Assembly: GCA_963715575.1 (NCBI GenBank)
Contig: OY970250.1
Coordinates: forward strand, 1,116,001 to 1,180,000
DNA from: AC-32 sp963715575
Lineage (GTDB): Bacteria; Actinomycetota; Thermoleophilia; Gaiellales; Gaiellaceae
Direction of reading: 5' to 3'
DNA length: 64,000 nt
Shown one piece after another: positions 56,491 to 64,000 of the stretch; within the stretch, counting starts at the first letter, position 1, and each line of letters begins with the position of its first letter. The notes under the pieces were generated by a model. That model did no database searches. It saw nothing but the letters and a program-made list of their open reading frames with translations, and had not been told where the DNA came from. A program made the position numbers and the translations under genes.

Positions 56491-56966
56491 GTCTGATGGT
56501 GTGCCGACGGTTCGCCTGCCAGGAGCTCGATCGCGTGCCTCAGGGCCGGCCGCAGGACCTCGAAGCCGTCGCGGCAGCCGCCCGGCGAGCCGGGCAGGTT
56601 CACGATCAGCGCTTGGCCCCGCACACCGGCGAGACCGCGCGAGAGCAGGGCATGCGGCGTCTTCGCCAGCGAGTCCGCCCGCAGCGCCTCGGCGATCCCG
56701 GGCGCGACCCGCTCGAGCACGTCGGCCGTTGCCTCCGGCGTGACGTCCCGCGGGCCGAGGCCCGTGCCGCCCGTGGTCAGGACCACCGAAGCGTCCTCCG
56801 CCAGCTCGGCGATTGCCTCGGCGATCGCGTCGCGGTCGTCGGGCACGATCCGCCGCTCGACCTCGTAGCCCTCCTCGCCGAGCAGGGCCGCGAGCAGCGA
56901 GCCGCTCTCGTCCTCTCGCGTGCCTTCGGCGACGCCGTCCGAGATCGTCAGCACGGCCGCCTTCAC
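56487..56966 (-). CDS. MoaB/Mog-type molybdopterin biosynthesis protein
   Basis: A 159-residue MogA/MoaB-fold protein that activates molybdopterin with ATP. The motif VVLTTGGTGLGPRDVTPEAT (near 60) and GQALIVNLPGSPGGCRDGF (near 120) are diagnostic; TISDGVAEGTREDESG starts the fold. It lies between moaC and the prenyltransferase with 4-bp overlaps on both sides. Confidence 0.93.
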   Translation of the reverse strand: MKAAVLTISDGVAEGTREDESGSLLAALLGEEGYEVERRIVPDDRDAIAEAIAELAEDASVVLTTGGTGLGPRDVTPEATADVLERVAPGIAEALRADSLAKTPHALLSRGLAGVRGQALIVNLPGSPGGCRDGFEVLRPALRHAIELLAGEPSAHHQT

Positions 56967-57403
56967 GACTTCGTCTTCTCCAGCAGCCGCACCTCGCCGA
57001 TCTCCATCGCCTTGTCGACCGCCTTTGCCATGTCGTAGATCGTCAGCGCGGCGACCGAGGCGGCGACGAGCGCCTCCATCTCGACCCCGGTCTGCGCGGT
57101 CGTCTCGGCCGAGGCGACGATCTCGACCTGCGCCTCGCCGAGCTCGATCTCGACGCTGACGTGCGTCAGCGGCAGCGGGTGGCAGAGCGGGATCAGCTCG
57201 CTCGTGCGCTTGGCCGCCTGGATGCCGGCGAGCTTGGCCGTCACGAGCGCATCGCCCTTAGGCAGCGAGGCGAGCTGCCCGACCGTCTCCGGCGCGACCC
57301 GCACGACCGCCCGCGCCACCGCCCGGCGGCGCGAGAGCGGCTTGCCGCCGACGTCCACCATCCGGACCTCGCCGGCCTCGTCCACGTGCGAAAGCTCGCT
57401 CAC
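56963..57403 (-). CDS. moaC: Cyclic pyranopterin monophosphate synthase
   Basis: Second step of molybdenum cofactor synthesis. The 146-residue protein has MVDVGGKPLSRRRAVARAVVRV, the active-site block LIPLCHPLPLTHVSVEIEL (near 69) and GVEMEALVAASVAALTIYDMAKAVDK (near 104), with the catalytic Lys/Asp region. GTG start in a GTGA overlap with the aldehyde dehydrogenase stop. No moaA in the window. Confidence 0.95.
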   Translation of the reverse strand: MSELSHVDEAGEVRMVDVGGKPLSRRRAVARAVVRVAPETVGQLASLPKGDALVTAKLAGIQAAKRTSELIPLCHPLPLTHVSVEIELGEAQVEIVASAETTAQTGVEMEALVAASVAALTIYDMAKAVDKAMEIGEVRLLEKTKS

Positions 57404-58992
57404 GACCCGGAAAGGTACCGCCGCCCGAGCCGCACGAGCCCGCGGCGGTGCTGCCACGCCTTGCCGAGCTTCCGCGGCAGGCTGTCGCCATAGAGCAGCT
57501 CGAGCACCCCCGCGAAGCCGTCGAGCACGCCCTCGTCGTAGGGGTACCACCACGGGACCGACACGCGGCCGCGGTCGAGATCGGCGAACTTGACGCGCGA
57601 GAGGTCATAGAGCCCGTGCTTGCCGTGCGTGCGGCCGAAGCCGGATTCCTTCGTGCCGCCCCACGAGGCCTGGCCTGTGCCGTACGAGTAGGAGACGTCG
57701 TTCGTCCACACCGATCCGGCCTCCAGCCGCCGTGCCAGCCGCTGCGCGCGATCGAGATCGCGTGTCCAGACGCTCGCGCCGAGGCCGAAGCTCGAGCCGT
57801 TGGCGAGCCGCACCGCCTCGTCCTCGCTGCGGAAGGCGCCGACGGTCACCACCGGCCCGAAGATCTCTTCCCGCTCGACGCGCGCCTCGGCGTCCACTCC
57901 GCTGAGCACGGTCGGCTCGTAGAACCAGCCCGGCAGAGCGACGTCGGCGCGCCGCCCGCCCGTGCGCAGCTCGGCCCCGCGGCCGACCGCGTCCGCGACC
58001 AGCTCCTCGACGCGCGCGCGCCGCTCCTCTGCAACCAGCGGCCCGAGCTCCGTGTCCAGCTCGTCCCCGCGGCCGAGTCGCAGCTGCCGCGTCCGCCGCA
58101 CGAGCTCCTCGACGAACGCCTCGTGCAACGGCTGCTCGACGTAGATCCGCTCGACCGCCGAGCAGACCTGGCCGCAGTTCGAGAACGAGCCCCAGAGCGC
58201 GCCGGCGACCGCGCGGTCGAGATCGGCGTCGGCGAAGACGAGCATCGGGTCCTTGCCGCCGAGCTCAAGCGTCACCGGCCGCAGCCGCTCACCGGCCGCC
58301 GCGGCGACCTTGCGCCCGACCTCGCCCGAGCCCGTGAACACGACCTTCGCCACGCCCTGCGCCTTGACCAGCGCCTCACCCGTCTCGCCGCGTCCCTGGA
58401 CGATGCGTACGAGCCCCTCCGGAGCGCCTGCCTCGCGGAAGAGCCGCTCGACCCACGCGCCGGTCAACGGCGCAAGCTCGGACGGCTTCAGTACGACGGC
58501 GTTCCCGGCCGCCACCGCGAAGGCTGCCTGGGTGAGCGGAATCCCGAGTGGGAAGTTCCACGGCGAGATCACGCCGATCACGCCCAGCGGCTCGTAGAGC
58601 AGCCGGCCGCGCTTGTGCCGCAGGTGCGGCTGCGAGAAGCGGAGCCGTTCCGGACGCAGCAGGCGCGGCGCGTTCGACCCCGCCCAGAGCAGGTTGTCGA
58701 GCGCGACGAACAGCTCGGCCGTGTACGACTCGACCAGCGGCTTGCCCGACTCGGCCGTCACCGTCGCCGCGAGCAGGTCGGCCCGAGCCAGCGCTTCCTG
58801 CGCGACGGCTCCGAGCAGCGCGCGGCGCTCGGCGAAGGACGACCGCGCCCAGCGCTCGGCGGCGAGCCGCGCCTCGACGACCGCCTCGGCCACCTCCTCC
58901 GGCGGCGAGACCGCGACCGCGCCGAGCTCCTCCAGCGTCGCCGGGTTGACCGAGCGCAGATCTCCCGCCGCGGTCTTGGCCTCCCGCGCCAT
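57400..58992 (-). CDS. NAD(P)-dependent aldehyde dehydrogenase
   Basis: A 530-residue aldehyde dehydrogenase. Motifs: VIGVISPWNFPLGIPLTQ (near 138), VFTGSGEVGRKVA (near 218, cofactor loop), LELGGKDPMLVFADADL (catalytic Glu near 242), NCGQVCSAVERIYV (nucleophilic Cys near 276) and EEIFGPVVTV (near 368). Best resembles succinate-semialdehyde or coniferyl-type enzymes; the C-terminal 50-residue extension (WWYPYDEGVLDGFAGVL) is unusual. Leaderless ATG. First gene of the operon with moaC, moaB-like, prenyltransferase and ccmAB. Confidence 0.92.
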   Translation of the reverse strand: MAREAKTAAGDLRSVNPATLEELGAVAVSPPEEVAEAVVEARLAAERWARSSFAERRALLGAVAQEALARADLLAATVTAESGKPLVESYTAELFVALDNLLWAGSNAPRLLRPERLRFSQPHLRHKRGRLLYEPLGVIGVISPWNFPLGIPLTQAAFAVAAGNAVVLKPSELAPLTGAWVERLFREAGAPEGLVRIVQGRGETGEALVKAQGVAKVVFTGSGEVGRKVAAAAGERLRPVTLELGGKDPMLVFADADLDRAVAGALWGSFSNCGQVCSAVERIYVEQPLHEAFVEELVRRTRQLRLGRGDELDTELGPLVAEERRARVEELVADAVGRGAELRTGGRRADVALPGWFYEPTVLSGVDAEARVEREEIFGPVVTVGAFRSEDEAVRLANGSSFGLGASVWTRDLDRAQRLARRLEAGSVWTNDVSYSYGTGQASWGGTKESGFGRTHGKHGLYDLSRVKFADLDRGRVSVPWWYPYDEGVLDGFAGVLELLYGDSLPRKLGKAWQHRRGLVRLGRRYLSGS

Positions 58993-58998
58993 TCCCGG

Positions 58999-59004
58999 AT
59001 CCTA
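58999..59004 (-). promoter_or_regulatory. -10 box (TAGGAT) of the aldehyde dehydrogenase operon
   Basis: TAGGAT lies 6 nt before the ATG at 58992. This box would drive a coupled run of six genes down to ccmB. Confidence 0.45.
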
Positions 59005-59032
59005 GACCGCGGGATAGCATGGTCCGGGGCGC

Positions 59033-59317
59033 ATGGACCGGGAAGAACGGATCATCGAGAACGAGAAGCTCTTCCGCGAGGTGAACGAGCGAGTCGCGGA
59101 CCTGCAAGCCGGCTTCTCCGGCCCGGATCCCGAGTGGGTCTGCGAGTGCGGCGACGAGAGCTGCTTCGAGAAGGTGGCCGTCCCGACGGAGGACTACAAG
59201 CAGATCCGCGCGCACGGCGACTGGTTCGTGATCACCCCGGGCCACGAGAAGGCCGACATCGAGCGCGTCGTGCGCAAGAACGGCACGTACGTCGTCGTCG
59301 AGAAGTTCGACGTCTAG
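59033..59317 (+). CDS. 94-residue protein with a CxC...C motif
   Basis: A small acidic protein: an N-terminal charged helix (DREERIIENEKLFREVNERVADLQ), then EWVCECGDESCFEKVAVP with three cysteines (Cys36, 38 and 43) that could bind zinc or a cluster, and a strand-rich end (VVRKNGTYVVVEKFDV). The pattern is known from uncharacterised actinobacterial proteins; no function. ATG at 59033 with TAGCAT 12 nt upstream. It overlaps otsA by 4 bp at the stop. Confidence 0.7.
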   Translation: MDREERIIENEKLFREVNERVADLQAGFSGPDPEWVCECGDESCFEKVAVPTEDYKQIRAHGDWFVITPGHEKADIERVVRKNGTYVVVEKFDV

Positions 59318-60783
59318 GTCACGCCCGCGCGGCAGCGGTCGAGGTCGGTCAGCTGAGCCTCGATCCACTCGGCCACGTCGTGCTCGCGCACGTGGGCCCG
59401 GATCGCCTCCAGCCGCGCGCGCCGCTCGGACTCGCCCATCGTCAGCGCGGCGTGGATCGCCTCGGCCTGGCCGGCGACGTCGAACGGGTTGACCGTCAGC
59501 GCCCACTCGCCCAGCTCGGCGTGCGCGCCTGCGTTCTCGGAGAGGATCAGCACCCCGTCACGCTCGTTGACGAGCGGCGCCTCCTTGGCGACGAGGTTCA
59601 TGCCGTCGAAGATCGCGTTCACGAAGAGCGCGTCGAACTGCTTGTACGCGGCCACCGAGCCGATGAAGTTGTCCTGGATCGTGAGGTCGATCGGCGACCA
59701 GCCGTCCTGCTGGAAGCGGTCGTTGACGCGGCGCGCCTCGCGCTGGATCGCGCCCAGATACTCCGCGTACTCGGGGATCTCCTGGCGCGACGGGTCGAGC
59801 AGCGCGAGCATCCCGACGCGGCCGTGCATCTCCGGGTGGGCCTCGAGGTAGAGCTCGAAGGCGCGGAACCCGCGGACGATGTTCTTCGAGGGGTCGGTCC
59901 GGTCGACGCGCAGCACGAGCTTCTCCGGCCGCCGCTCGACCAGCTCGCGCTCGGCGTCGAGCACCGGTGCGCTGGAGGCGAGCTCGTCGAACTCCGTCGC
60001 GTCGACCGAGATCGGATGCACGGTCACCAGCGTGCGGCGCTCGTCGAGCGTGACCACGCCGTCCACGAAGTTCGCGTCGGCACCGGCCACGTCGATCGCG
60101 GCGCGCATGAAGTTCAGGCCCCACTGGCGCGTATGGAACCCGACCAGATCGTTGGCGAGCACGCCCTCGTGGATCGCGCGCCGGATCCGGTCGGGCAGGA
60201 CGTGCCAGTAGTCGGTCTGGGGCCAGGGGATGTGGACGAAGTGGGCGAGCAGCGCGTCGGGGGCGCGCTCCCGGACGAGCCGCGGCGCGAGGTAGAGGTG
60301 GTAGTCGTGGAAGAAGACCGCCGCCTCGGGCTCGGCCTCGAGCTCCTCGAGCACGGCCTGGGCGAAGGTCTCGTTGACCTGGGCATAGCCGCCGTCCCAC
60401 GCGTGCTGCAAGGCGATGTCGATCGACGGCTCGTGCGCCAGCTCCCAGAGGTAGTGCTGCAGGAACCAAAGCGTCGGGTTCGAGATGACGTTGTAGAACC
60501 AGTCGTAGGCCGTCTCGTCGTGAGCGAGCAGGCGCAGCCGGAAAGGCGAGCCGTCGCGCGACTCCTCGTCGATCGCCACGCCGGCGGCATCGACCGAGAC
60601 CGCTCGGTCCTCGTCGCTCATCGCGCTCGCGATCCAGGTCACGTCGTGGTGCGAGACGAGGCTCCGCAGTGCGGTGACGAGGCCGCCGCCTCCGCGCCTC
60701 GCGACGCGCTCGCCGTCCGCGCCGGGCGCGTAGGTGATCGGCCCGCGGTTCGAGACGACGATCAGCTTGCGGCGGCCGGGCAT
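59314..60783 (-). CDS. otsA: Trehalose-6-phosphate synthase (GT20)
   Basis: A 489-residue GT20 enzyme that joins glucose from a nucleotide sugar to glucose-6-phosphate. Motifs: VVSNRGPITYAPG and the GGGGLVTAL loop (near 32), VFFHDYHLYLAPRLVRE (near 155), AHFVHIPWPQTDYW (near 181), RVDRTDPSKNIVRGFRAF (near 294) and the C-terminal NERDGVLILSENAGAHAELGEWALTVNPFD. Some GT20 proteins make other sugar phosphates, so the acceptor is inferred. No OtsB phosphatase domain is fused or adjacent. Confidence 0.88.
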   Translation of the reverse strand: MPGRRKLIVVSNRGPITYAPGADGERVARRGGGGLVTALRSLVSHHDVTWIASAMSDEDRAVSVDAAGVAIDEESRDGSPFRLRLLAHDETAYDWFYNVISNPTLWFLQHYLWELAHEPSIDIALQHAWDGGYAQVNETFAQAVLEELEAEPEAAVFFHDYHLYLAPRLVRERAPDALLAHFVHIPWPQTDYWHVLPDRIRRAIHEGVLANDLVGFHTRQWGLNFMRAAIDVAGADANFVDGVVTLDERRTLVTVHPISVDATEFDELASSAPVLDAERELVERRPEKLVLRVDRTDPSKNIVRGFRAFELYLEAHPEMHGRVGMLALLDPSRQEIPEYAEYLGAIQREARRVNDRFQQDGWSPIDLTIQDNFIGSVAAYKQFDALFVNAIFDGMNLVAKEAPLVNERDGVLILSENAGAHAELGEWALTVNPFDVAGQAEAIHAALTMGESERRARLEAIRAHVREHDVAEWIEAQLTDLDRCRAGVT

Positions 60784-60814
60784 GCGCCGACCACCCTACC
60801 CGGGCTCGGTGGGG

Positions 60815-62101
60815 CTAACCCGCCGCGGCCGCGACGGTGACCTCGGCGCCCGCCGTGTCATTGCCGTCGAGCTTGTTCAGCAGCACGAGCCAGTCGCGGA
60901 GCAGCCGCGGCATGAGGAAGTTCCGGCGGACGTACTCCTTCCCGTGCAACGCACGCTGCCTCGCCGCGGCCGGGTCGGCCAGGATCTCGAGGCAAGCCTG
61001 GGCGCACTCCTCGGGTGCCTGCGGGTCGACGAGCCAACCGGTCTCGCCGTCCTGGATCTGCGCCACGATCCCGCCCACGCGGCTCGCCACCACCGGGCGC
61101 GTCTTCCAGAGCGCCTCGGTCACGGTCAGGCCGAAGCCCTCCTTGGTCGACTTCTGGATCACGGCGTTCGAGTGCACCTGGAAGGCGTTGACCTCGACCG
61201 AGCCGATGTTGTTCAGGTTCGAGAGAATGTAGACGTCGGGGTCGCCGTCCGCGTAGGTGACGGTTCGGTTGTAGTACTCCCAGCCCTCGGGATCGTCGTG
61301 TGCCATCGAGCCGACGAGCGCGAGCTGAACGTCGGGATGCTCGGCCTTGACGATCCGGTAGGCGTCGATCACGCCGAGCGGGTCCTTCCACGGGTCGAAG
61401 CGCGAGACCTGGGTCAGCAGCGGCCGCTCGACGTCGATCCCGAACTGGTCGACGATGTAGGCGGCGTCCTCGGGCGAGAGCGCCATGTTCTTCGGGGTCA
61501 GCGGGTCGATTGCCGGCGGCCAGATGTAGGCGGGCGGCAGGTCGGCCGCGCGCGGGACGTACTCCTGCATGTGGAAGATCGCCGCGTCGTAGTGCGCGAG
61601 CCACGGCAGGAGGAAGCCGAGCACCTCGCTGTTCGGCTGCGAGAGGTCGATGTGGCAGCGCCAGATCCAGTGCGCGGCGCTGTCGGGGAAGTGCTCGATC
61701 ATCCCGGCCGGCTGCGGGTCGTGGATGAGGACGTAGTCGTACTCGTCCGAGAACTCCTCCGCGTTCAGCGTCTGGAAGCGGCGGTAGACCTCTTGCTGCG
61801 TCGGCGTCAGCCCGGTCGGATCGCCCTGGAGTGCGTTGTGGATCGTCTTCGTCGCGGCGAAGAACTCGTCGGCGCCGGCGATGATCCGCCACTCCGCGTC
61901 GAGGCCCGCGTCCCGCATCAGCGGCACGAGCGCATAGTTGATCTCCGCCACGCCGCCGCCGAAGGCGGTCGCCGAGACGTGCACCAGCCGCTTGCCCCGG
62001 AGAGGCTCCGACAGCCGGCGGATCTCCTCCATCAGCCCACGCGAGACGATCGTCGCGTAGTCCGCGAGCGACTTCTGTCCGACGTTCACGAGCTGCAGCA
62101 T
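60815..62101 (-). CDS. treT: Trehalose synthase, glycosyltransferring (TreT, GT4)
   Basis: A 428-residue retaining GT4 enzyme that makes trehalose directly from a nucleotide-glucose and glucose. Family marks: VHVSATAFGGGVAEINYALVPL (near 40), VLIHDPQPAGMIEHF (near 124), WIWRCHIDLSQPN (near 144), LTQVSRFDPWKDPLGVIDAY (near 228) and VHSNAVIQKSTKEGFGLTVTEALWK (near 312). ATG start at 62101, TATCCT 12 nt upstream. Follows the RsbW-like gene and precedes otsA on the same strand. Confidence 0.92.
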   Translation of the reverse strand: MLQLVNVGQKSLADYATIVSRGLMEEIRRLSEPLRGKRLVHVSATAFGGGVAEINYALVPLMRDAGLDAEWRIIAGADEFFAATKTIHNALQGDPTGLTPTQQEVYRRFQTLNAEEFSDEYDYVLIHDPQPAGMIEHFPDSAAHWIWRCHIDLSQPNSEVLGFLLPWLAHYDAAIFHMQEYVPRAADLPPAYIWPPAIDPLTPKNMALSPEDAAYIVDQFGIDVERPLLTQVSRFDPWKDPLGVIDAYRIVKAEHPDVQLALVGSMAHDDPEGWEYYNRTVTYADGDPDVYILSNLNNIGSVEVNAFQVHSNAVIQKSTKEGFGLTVTEALWKTRPVVASRVGGIVAQIQDGETGWLVDPQAPEECAQACLEILADPAAARQRALHGKEYVRRNFLMPRLLRDWLVLLNKLDGNDTAGAEVTVAAAAG

Positions 62102-62139
62102 CAGCGGTCGCCGAGGATAGCGTTCCCGTTCGCCGGCGC

Positions 62140-62559
62140 TCAGTCGTTCAGGAGCTTGACGAAGCGGAGCCGGGAGCCGCCGCCCTCGCGCTCGCCGATC
62201 TCGACCTCGTCGGTGAGCGCGCGGATGATCGCGATCCCGAGGCCGCCCTCCTCGAGCTCGTCGTCACCGTTGCCGCGGCCGCTGCTCGGATCGAAGCCGC
62301 TGCCGGCGTCGCCGACCTCGACCGCCAGCCGGTCGGCCAGCAGCTCGTAGACGATGTCCACGCTGCCGACGCCGTCCTCGCCATAGGCGTGCTTGACCGA
62401 GTTCGTGCAGGCCTCGGTCAGCGCGAGCTTGAGGTCGTGCAGCGCCTCGTCGGACACCGGCCGGACGCCGGCGATCGCGGTCAGGGCGAGACGCCCGAGC
62501 GTGATGTACTCGGGCTTTGCCGGGATGGTCAGACGGACGGAGCGGCCCTCTTCGCTCAT
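62140..62559 (-). CDS. RsbW-like anti-sigma/histidine-kinase-type ATPase
   Basis: A 139-residue GHKL ATPase domain standing alone. N box LALTEACTNSVKHAY (near 45), G1 box VEVGDAGSGFDPSS (near 79) and G2 box EEGGLGIAIIRALTDEVEI (near 104). Such proteins bind and inactivate sigma factors of the sigma-B/F type, or phosphorylate their antagonists. No partner sigma or anti-anti-sigma gene is adjacent. ATG 62559; a GTG one codon upstream is the alternative. Confidence 0.85.
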   Translation of the reverse strand: MSEEGRSVRLTIPAKPEYITLGRLALTAIAGVRPVSDEALHDLKLALTEACTNSVKHAYGEDGVGSVDIVYELLADRLAVEVGDAGSGFDPSSGRGNGDDELEEGGLGIAIIRALTDEVEIGEREGGGSRLRFVKLLND

Positions 62560-62641
62560 CACCAGGGTCGTTCCCGGCTGCAAGCCGCCCGTAACCAGAA
62601 GGAACTTTCTATCTCGCCGCCGAAGGACACGGGTTCGGATC

Positions 62642-63847
62642 CTAGTGCGTCTCCGAGCGCTCGCCCAGGCGCAACGGCAGGTCAAGCCGCGAGTGTCCGC
62701 GCTGGATGGTGAAGTGGGTGACTTCGCCCGGGCTCATGCTTGTGACAATCCGTGCAATGTCCTCGGAGCCTTCGACGCGCTGCCCGTCGATCGCCACGAT
62801 CACGTCACCGTTCCGCGGGAAGACGACCCCGAAGGCCTGGGCACGCGAGGAGTCGGCGCGGAGACCGGCCTTGGCCGCCGGGCTGCCCGCGACGATGCCG
62901 GTCACGACCGCCCCGTGCGTGACCGCGTAGGCGAAGTGGCGCGCGAGCGCCGGGGTCAGGTCGGTCGTCTCGACGCCGACGTACGCGTACGAGACCGAGC
63001 CGTCCGCGATCAGCTGCTCCATCGAGCGCTTGGCGGAGTTGATCGGGACCGCGAAGCCGACGCCCTCGGCCTGGCCGCTCTGGCTGCGGATCTGGGCGTT
63101 GATCCCGATCACGCGCCCGCGCGCGTCGAACAGCGGGCCGCCGGAGTTGCCGTGGTTGATCGGCGCGTCGGTCTGAATCGCGTCTACGAGCTTGAAGTTG
63201 GAGGTCAGCGAGTCGATCGAGCGGTGCGTCGCCGAGACGACGCCGACCCCGAGCGAGTCCTCGTTGCCGAAGGGGCTGCCGATTGCGGCCACCGGCGCGC
63301 CGACGGCGACGGTGCCCGAGTTGCCGAGCGGCACCGGGACGAGCGGGTGCGCCGAGGGATCGACCTTGATCAGGCCGACGTCGTCGAAGACGTCCCAGCC
63401 GACGATCGAGGCCTCGGCCCGGTCCTTGTCCTGGAACTCGACGTAGACCTTGTCGGCCGGCTTCGCCACCGAGCCGCTGCCGGCATCGGTGATCACGTGC
63501 GAGTTGGTCAGGATGTAGCCCTGCGGCGAAACGACGAAGCCGGATCCCTGGGCCTGCGTGGCACTCTCAGGGTCGGTGCCGAAGACCGAGACGATGGTCA
63601 CCACGCCTGCCGCCCGGTTGGCGTAGATCGCGCTCGGGCTGAAGCCGTTGCCCGCGAGCGGCTTCGCATTCGGCGCGACCGCGGCGGTGGCGGCCTCGCC
63701 GGACGGCCCGGCGGCCGGTGCGGCGCGAAAAACGGTGGTGGTCGAGCTCGAATCCGTCCAGCCGGTCAGCTTGCCGAGCCCGAGCGCGGCGAGGCCGCCG
63801 ACCAGGGCGCAGACGAGGGCGACGGCGACAACAGGCGCGGTACGCAC
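62642..63847 (-). CDS. HtrA/DegP-type serine protease with PDZ domain
   Basis: A 401-residue exported protease: signal anchor at residues 5-28 (VVAVALVCALVGGLAALGL), a Ser/Thr/Ala-rich linker, a trypsin-like domain with His in LTNSHVITDAG (near 118), Asp in DVFDDVGLIKVD (near 156) and Ser in NHGNSGGPLFD (near 238), and a C-terminal PDZ domain (AVVTGIVAGSPAAKAGL ... DVIVAIDGQRVEGSEDI). It degrades or refolds damaged envelope proteins. The GTG starts 16 nt after the sensor-kinase stop, suggesting an envelope-stress operon. Confidence 0.94.
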   Translation of the reverse strand: MRTAPVVAVALVCALVGGLAALGLGKLTGWTDSSSTTTVFRAAPAAGPSGEAATAAVAPNAKPLAGNGFSPSAIYANRAAGVVTIVSVFGTDPESATQAQGSGFVVSPQGYILTNSHVITDAGSGSVAKPADKVYVEFQDKDRAEASIVGWDVFDDVGLIKVDPSAHPLVPVPLGNSGTVAVGAPVAAIGSPFGNEDSLGVGVVSATHRSIDSLTSNFKLVDAIQTDAPINHGNSGGPLFDARGRVIGINAQIRSQSGQAEGVGFAVPINSAKRSMEQLIADGSVSYAYVGVETTDLTPALARHFAYAVTHGAVVTGIVAGSPAAKAGLRADSSRAQAFGVVFPRNGDVIVAIDGQRVEGSEDIARIVTSMSPGEVTHFTIQRGHSRLDLPLRLGERSETH

Positions 63848-63863
63848 GGCCGTCGCACTGTAG

Positions 63864-64000
63864 CTACGCCCCTGCGGAAATGGCCGTTTCCCGTGGAGCC
63901 GGTTCGGAGGGTGTCGCCGCGCGCGGCAGGACCAGCGAAAAGACGGTCCTGCCGGGCCGCGAGTCGAGCTGGATCGAGCCGTCCATCAGCTCGGCCAGCT
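63864..64000 (-). CDS. Sensor histidine kinase, C-terminal end (cut by window edge)
   Basis: Only the last 45 codons are present. LAELMDGSIQLDSRPGRTVFSLVLPR is the end of a histidine-kinase ATPase domain (the region just after the G2 box). It is followed by an Ala/Pro-rich tail. The N-terminal sensing part lies beyond the right edge. Directly upstream of the HtrA gene, so it may control or be coexpressed with it. Confidence 0.75.
   Translation of the reverse strand, partial: LAELMDGSIQLDSRPGRTVFSLVLPRAATPSEPAPRETAISAGA

Overview
This is a 64 kb chromosomal window of very GC-rich DNA. The organism is most likely a high-GC actinobacterium. The fluoride-switch/crcB pair, the actinobacterial-type Mrp (no CxxC), the prenyltransferase resembling MqnP, and the many genes with a TANNNT hexamer 6-8 nt before an ATG/GTG and no Shine-Dalgarno sequence fit a deep actinobacterial class such as Thermoleophilia. 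That placement is inference from gene style; no marker gene here proves it. Genes are dense, and neighbours often overlap by 4 bases (ATGA, GTGA or TTGA).

Layout. 1-5.0 kb: a cut secreted-protein gene, a lipoprotein, fumarase, a zinc-ribbon microprotein, a ferredoxin-NADP reductase, two membrane proteins and the Fe-S carrier erpA. 5.2-19.0 kb: a complete 14-gene nuoA-N operon (respiratory complex I). 19.0-19.5 kb: a fluoride riboswitch and crcB. 19.9-22.4 kb: a coupled four-gene operon of unknown pathway (UPF0173 hydrolase, 91-aa protein, DUF1028, cupin-TPR). 22.3-28.6 kb: an Ldh2-like protein, an FG-GAP-like secreted protein, Mrp, DUF72, an IMPase-like phosphatase, DUF1015 and an OB-HD phosphohydrolase. 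28.7-29.6 kb: arsR-arsC and, divergently, a tiny gene for a Cys-Asp repeat peptide that shares the arsR control region. 29.6-43.7 kb: housekeeping genes including a YchF-like GTPase, an ECF sigma factor, methylmalonyl-CoA epimerase, a short FtsH, a nicotinamidase-like hydrolase with nicotinate phosphoribosyltransferase, M20 peptidase, RarA, OsmC, an arginase-family hydrolase and a receiver-only response regulator.

43.7-48.1 kb: tRNA-Phe and a 4.3 kb integrative element inserted at the 5' end of that tRNA. The element is flanked by a 21-bp direct repeat and encodes a tyrosine integrase, an XRE repressor, zinc-finger proteins and several small proteins. 48.2-51.5 kb: a methyltransferase, SAM hydroxide adenosyltransferase, a four-copy 60-bp tandem repeat, and hemD/hemC. 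51.5-56.5 kb: cytochrome c maturation genes (ccmC, ccmD-like, ccmF, ccmB, ccmA) with a UbiA/MqnP prenyltransferase. 56.5-59.3 kb: molybdenum cofactor genes (moaB/mog, moaC), an aldehyde dehydrogenase and a small protein. 59.3-62.1 kb: two trehalose-forming glycosyltransferases. 62.1-64 kb: an RsbW-like ATPase, an HtrA protease and the end of a sensor kinase.

Taken together, the window describes an aerobic or respiring cell with complex I, a quinone biosynthesis prenyltransferase, heme and cytochrome c assembly, and Fe-S and molybdenum cofactor supply. It also has fluoride and arsenic defence, trehalose synthesis and NAD salvage. The most unusual items are the 22-residue Cys-Asp peptide next to arsR, the promoter rearrangement at tRNA-Phe, a second 22-aa micro-ORF wedged between two genes by double GTGA overlaps, and two genes with no ATG/GTG/TTG start (nuoC, DUF1028).
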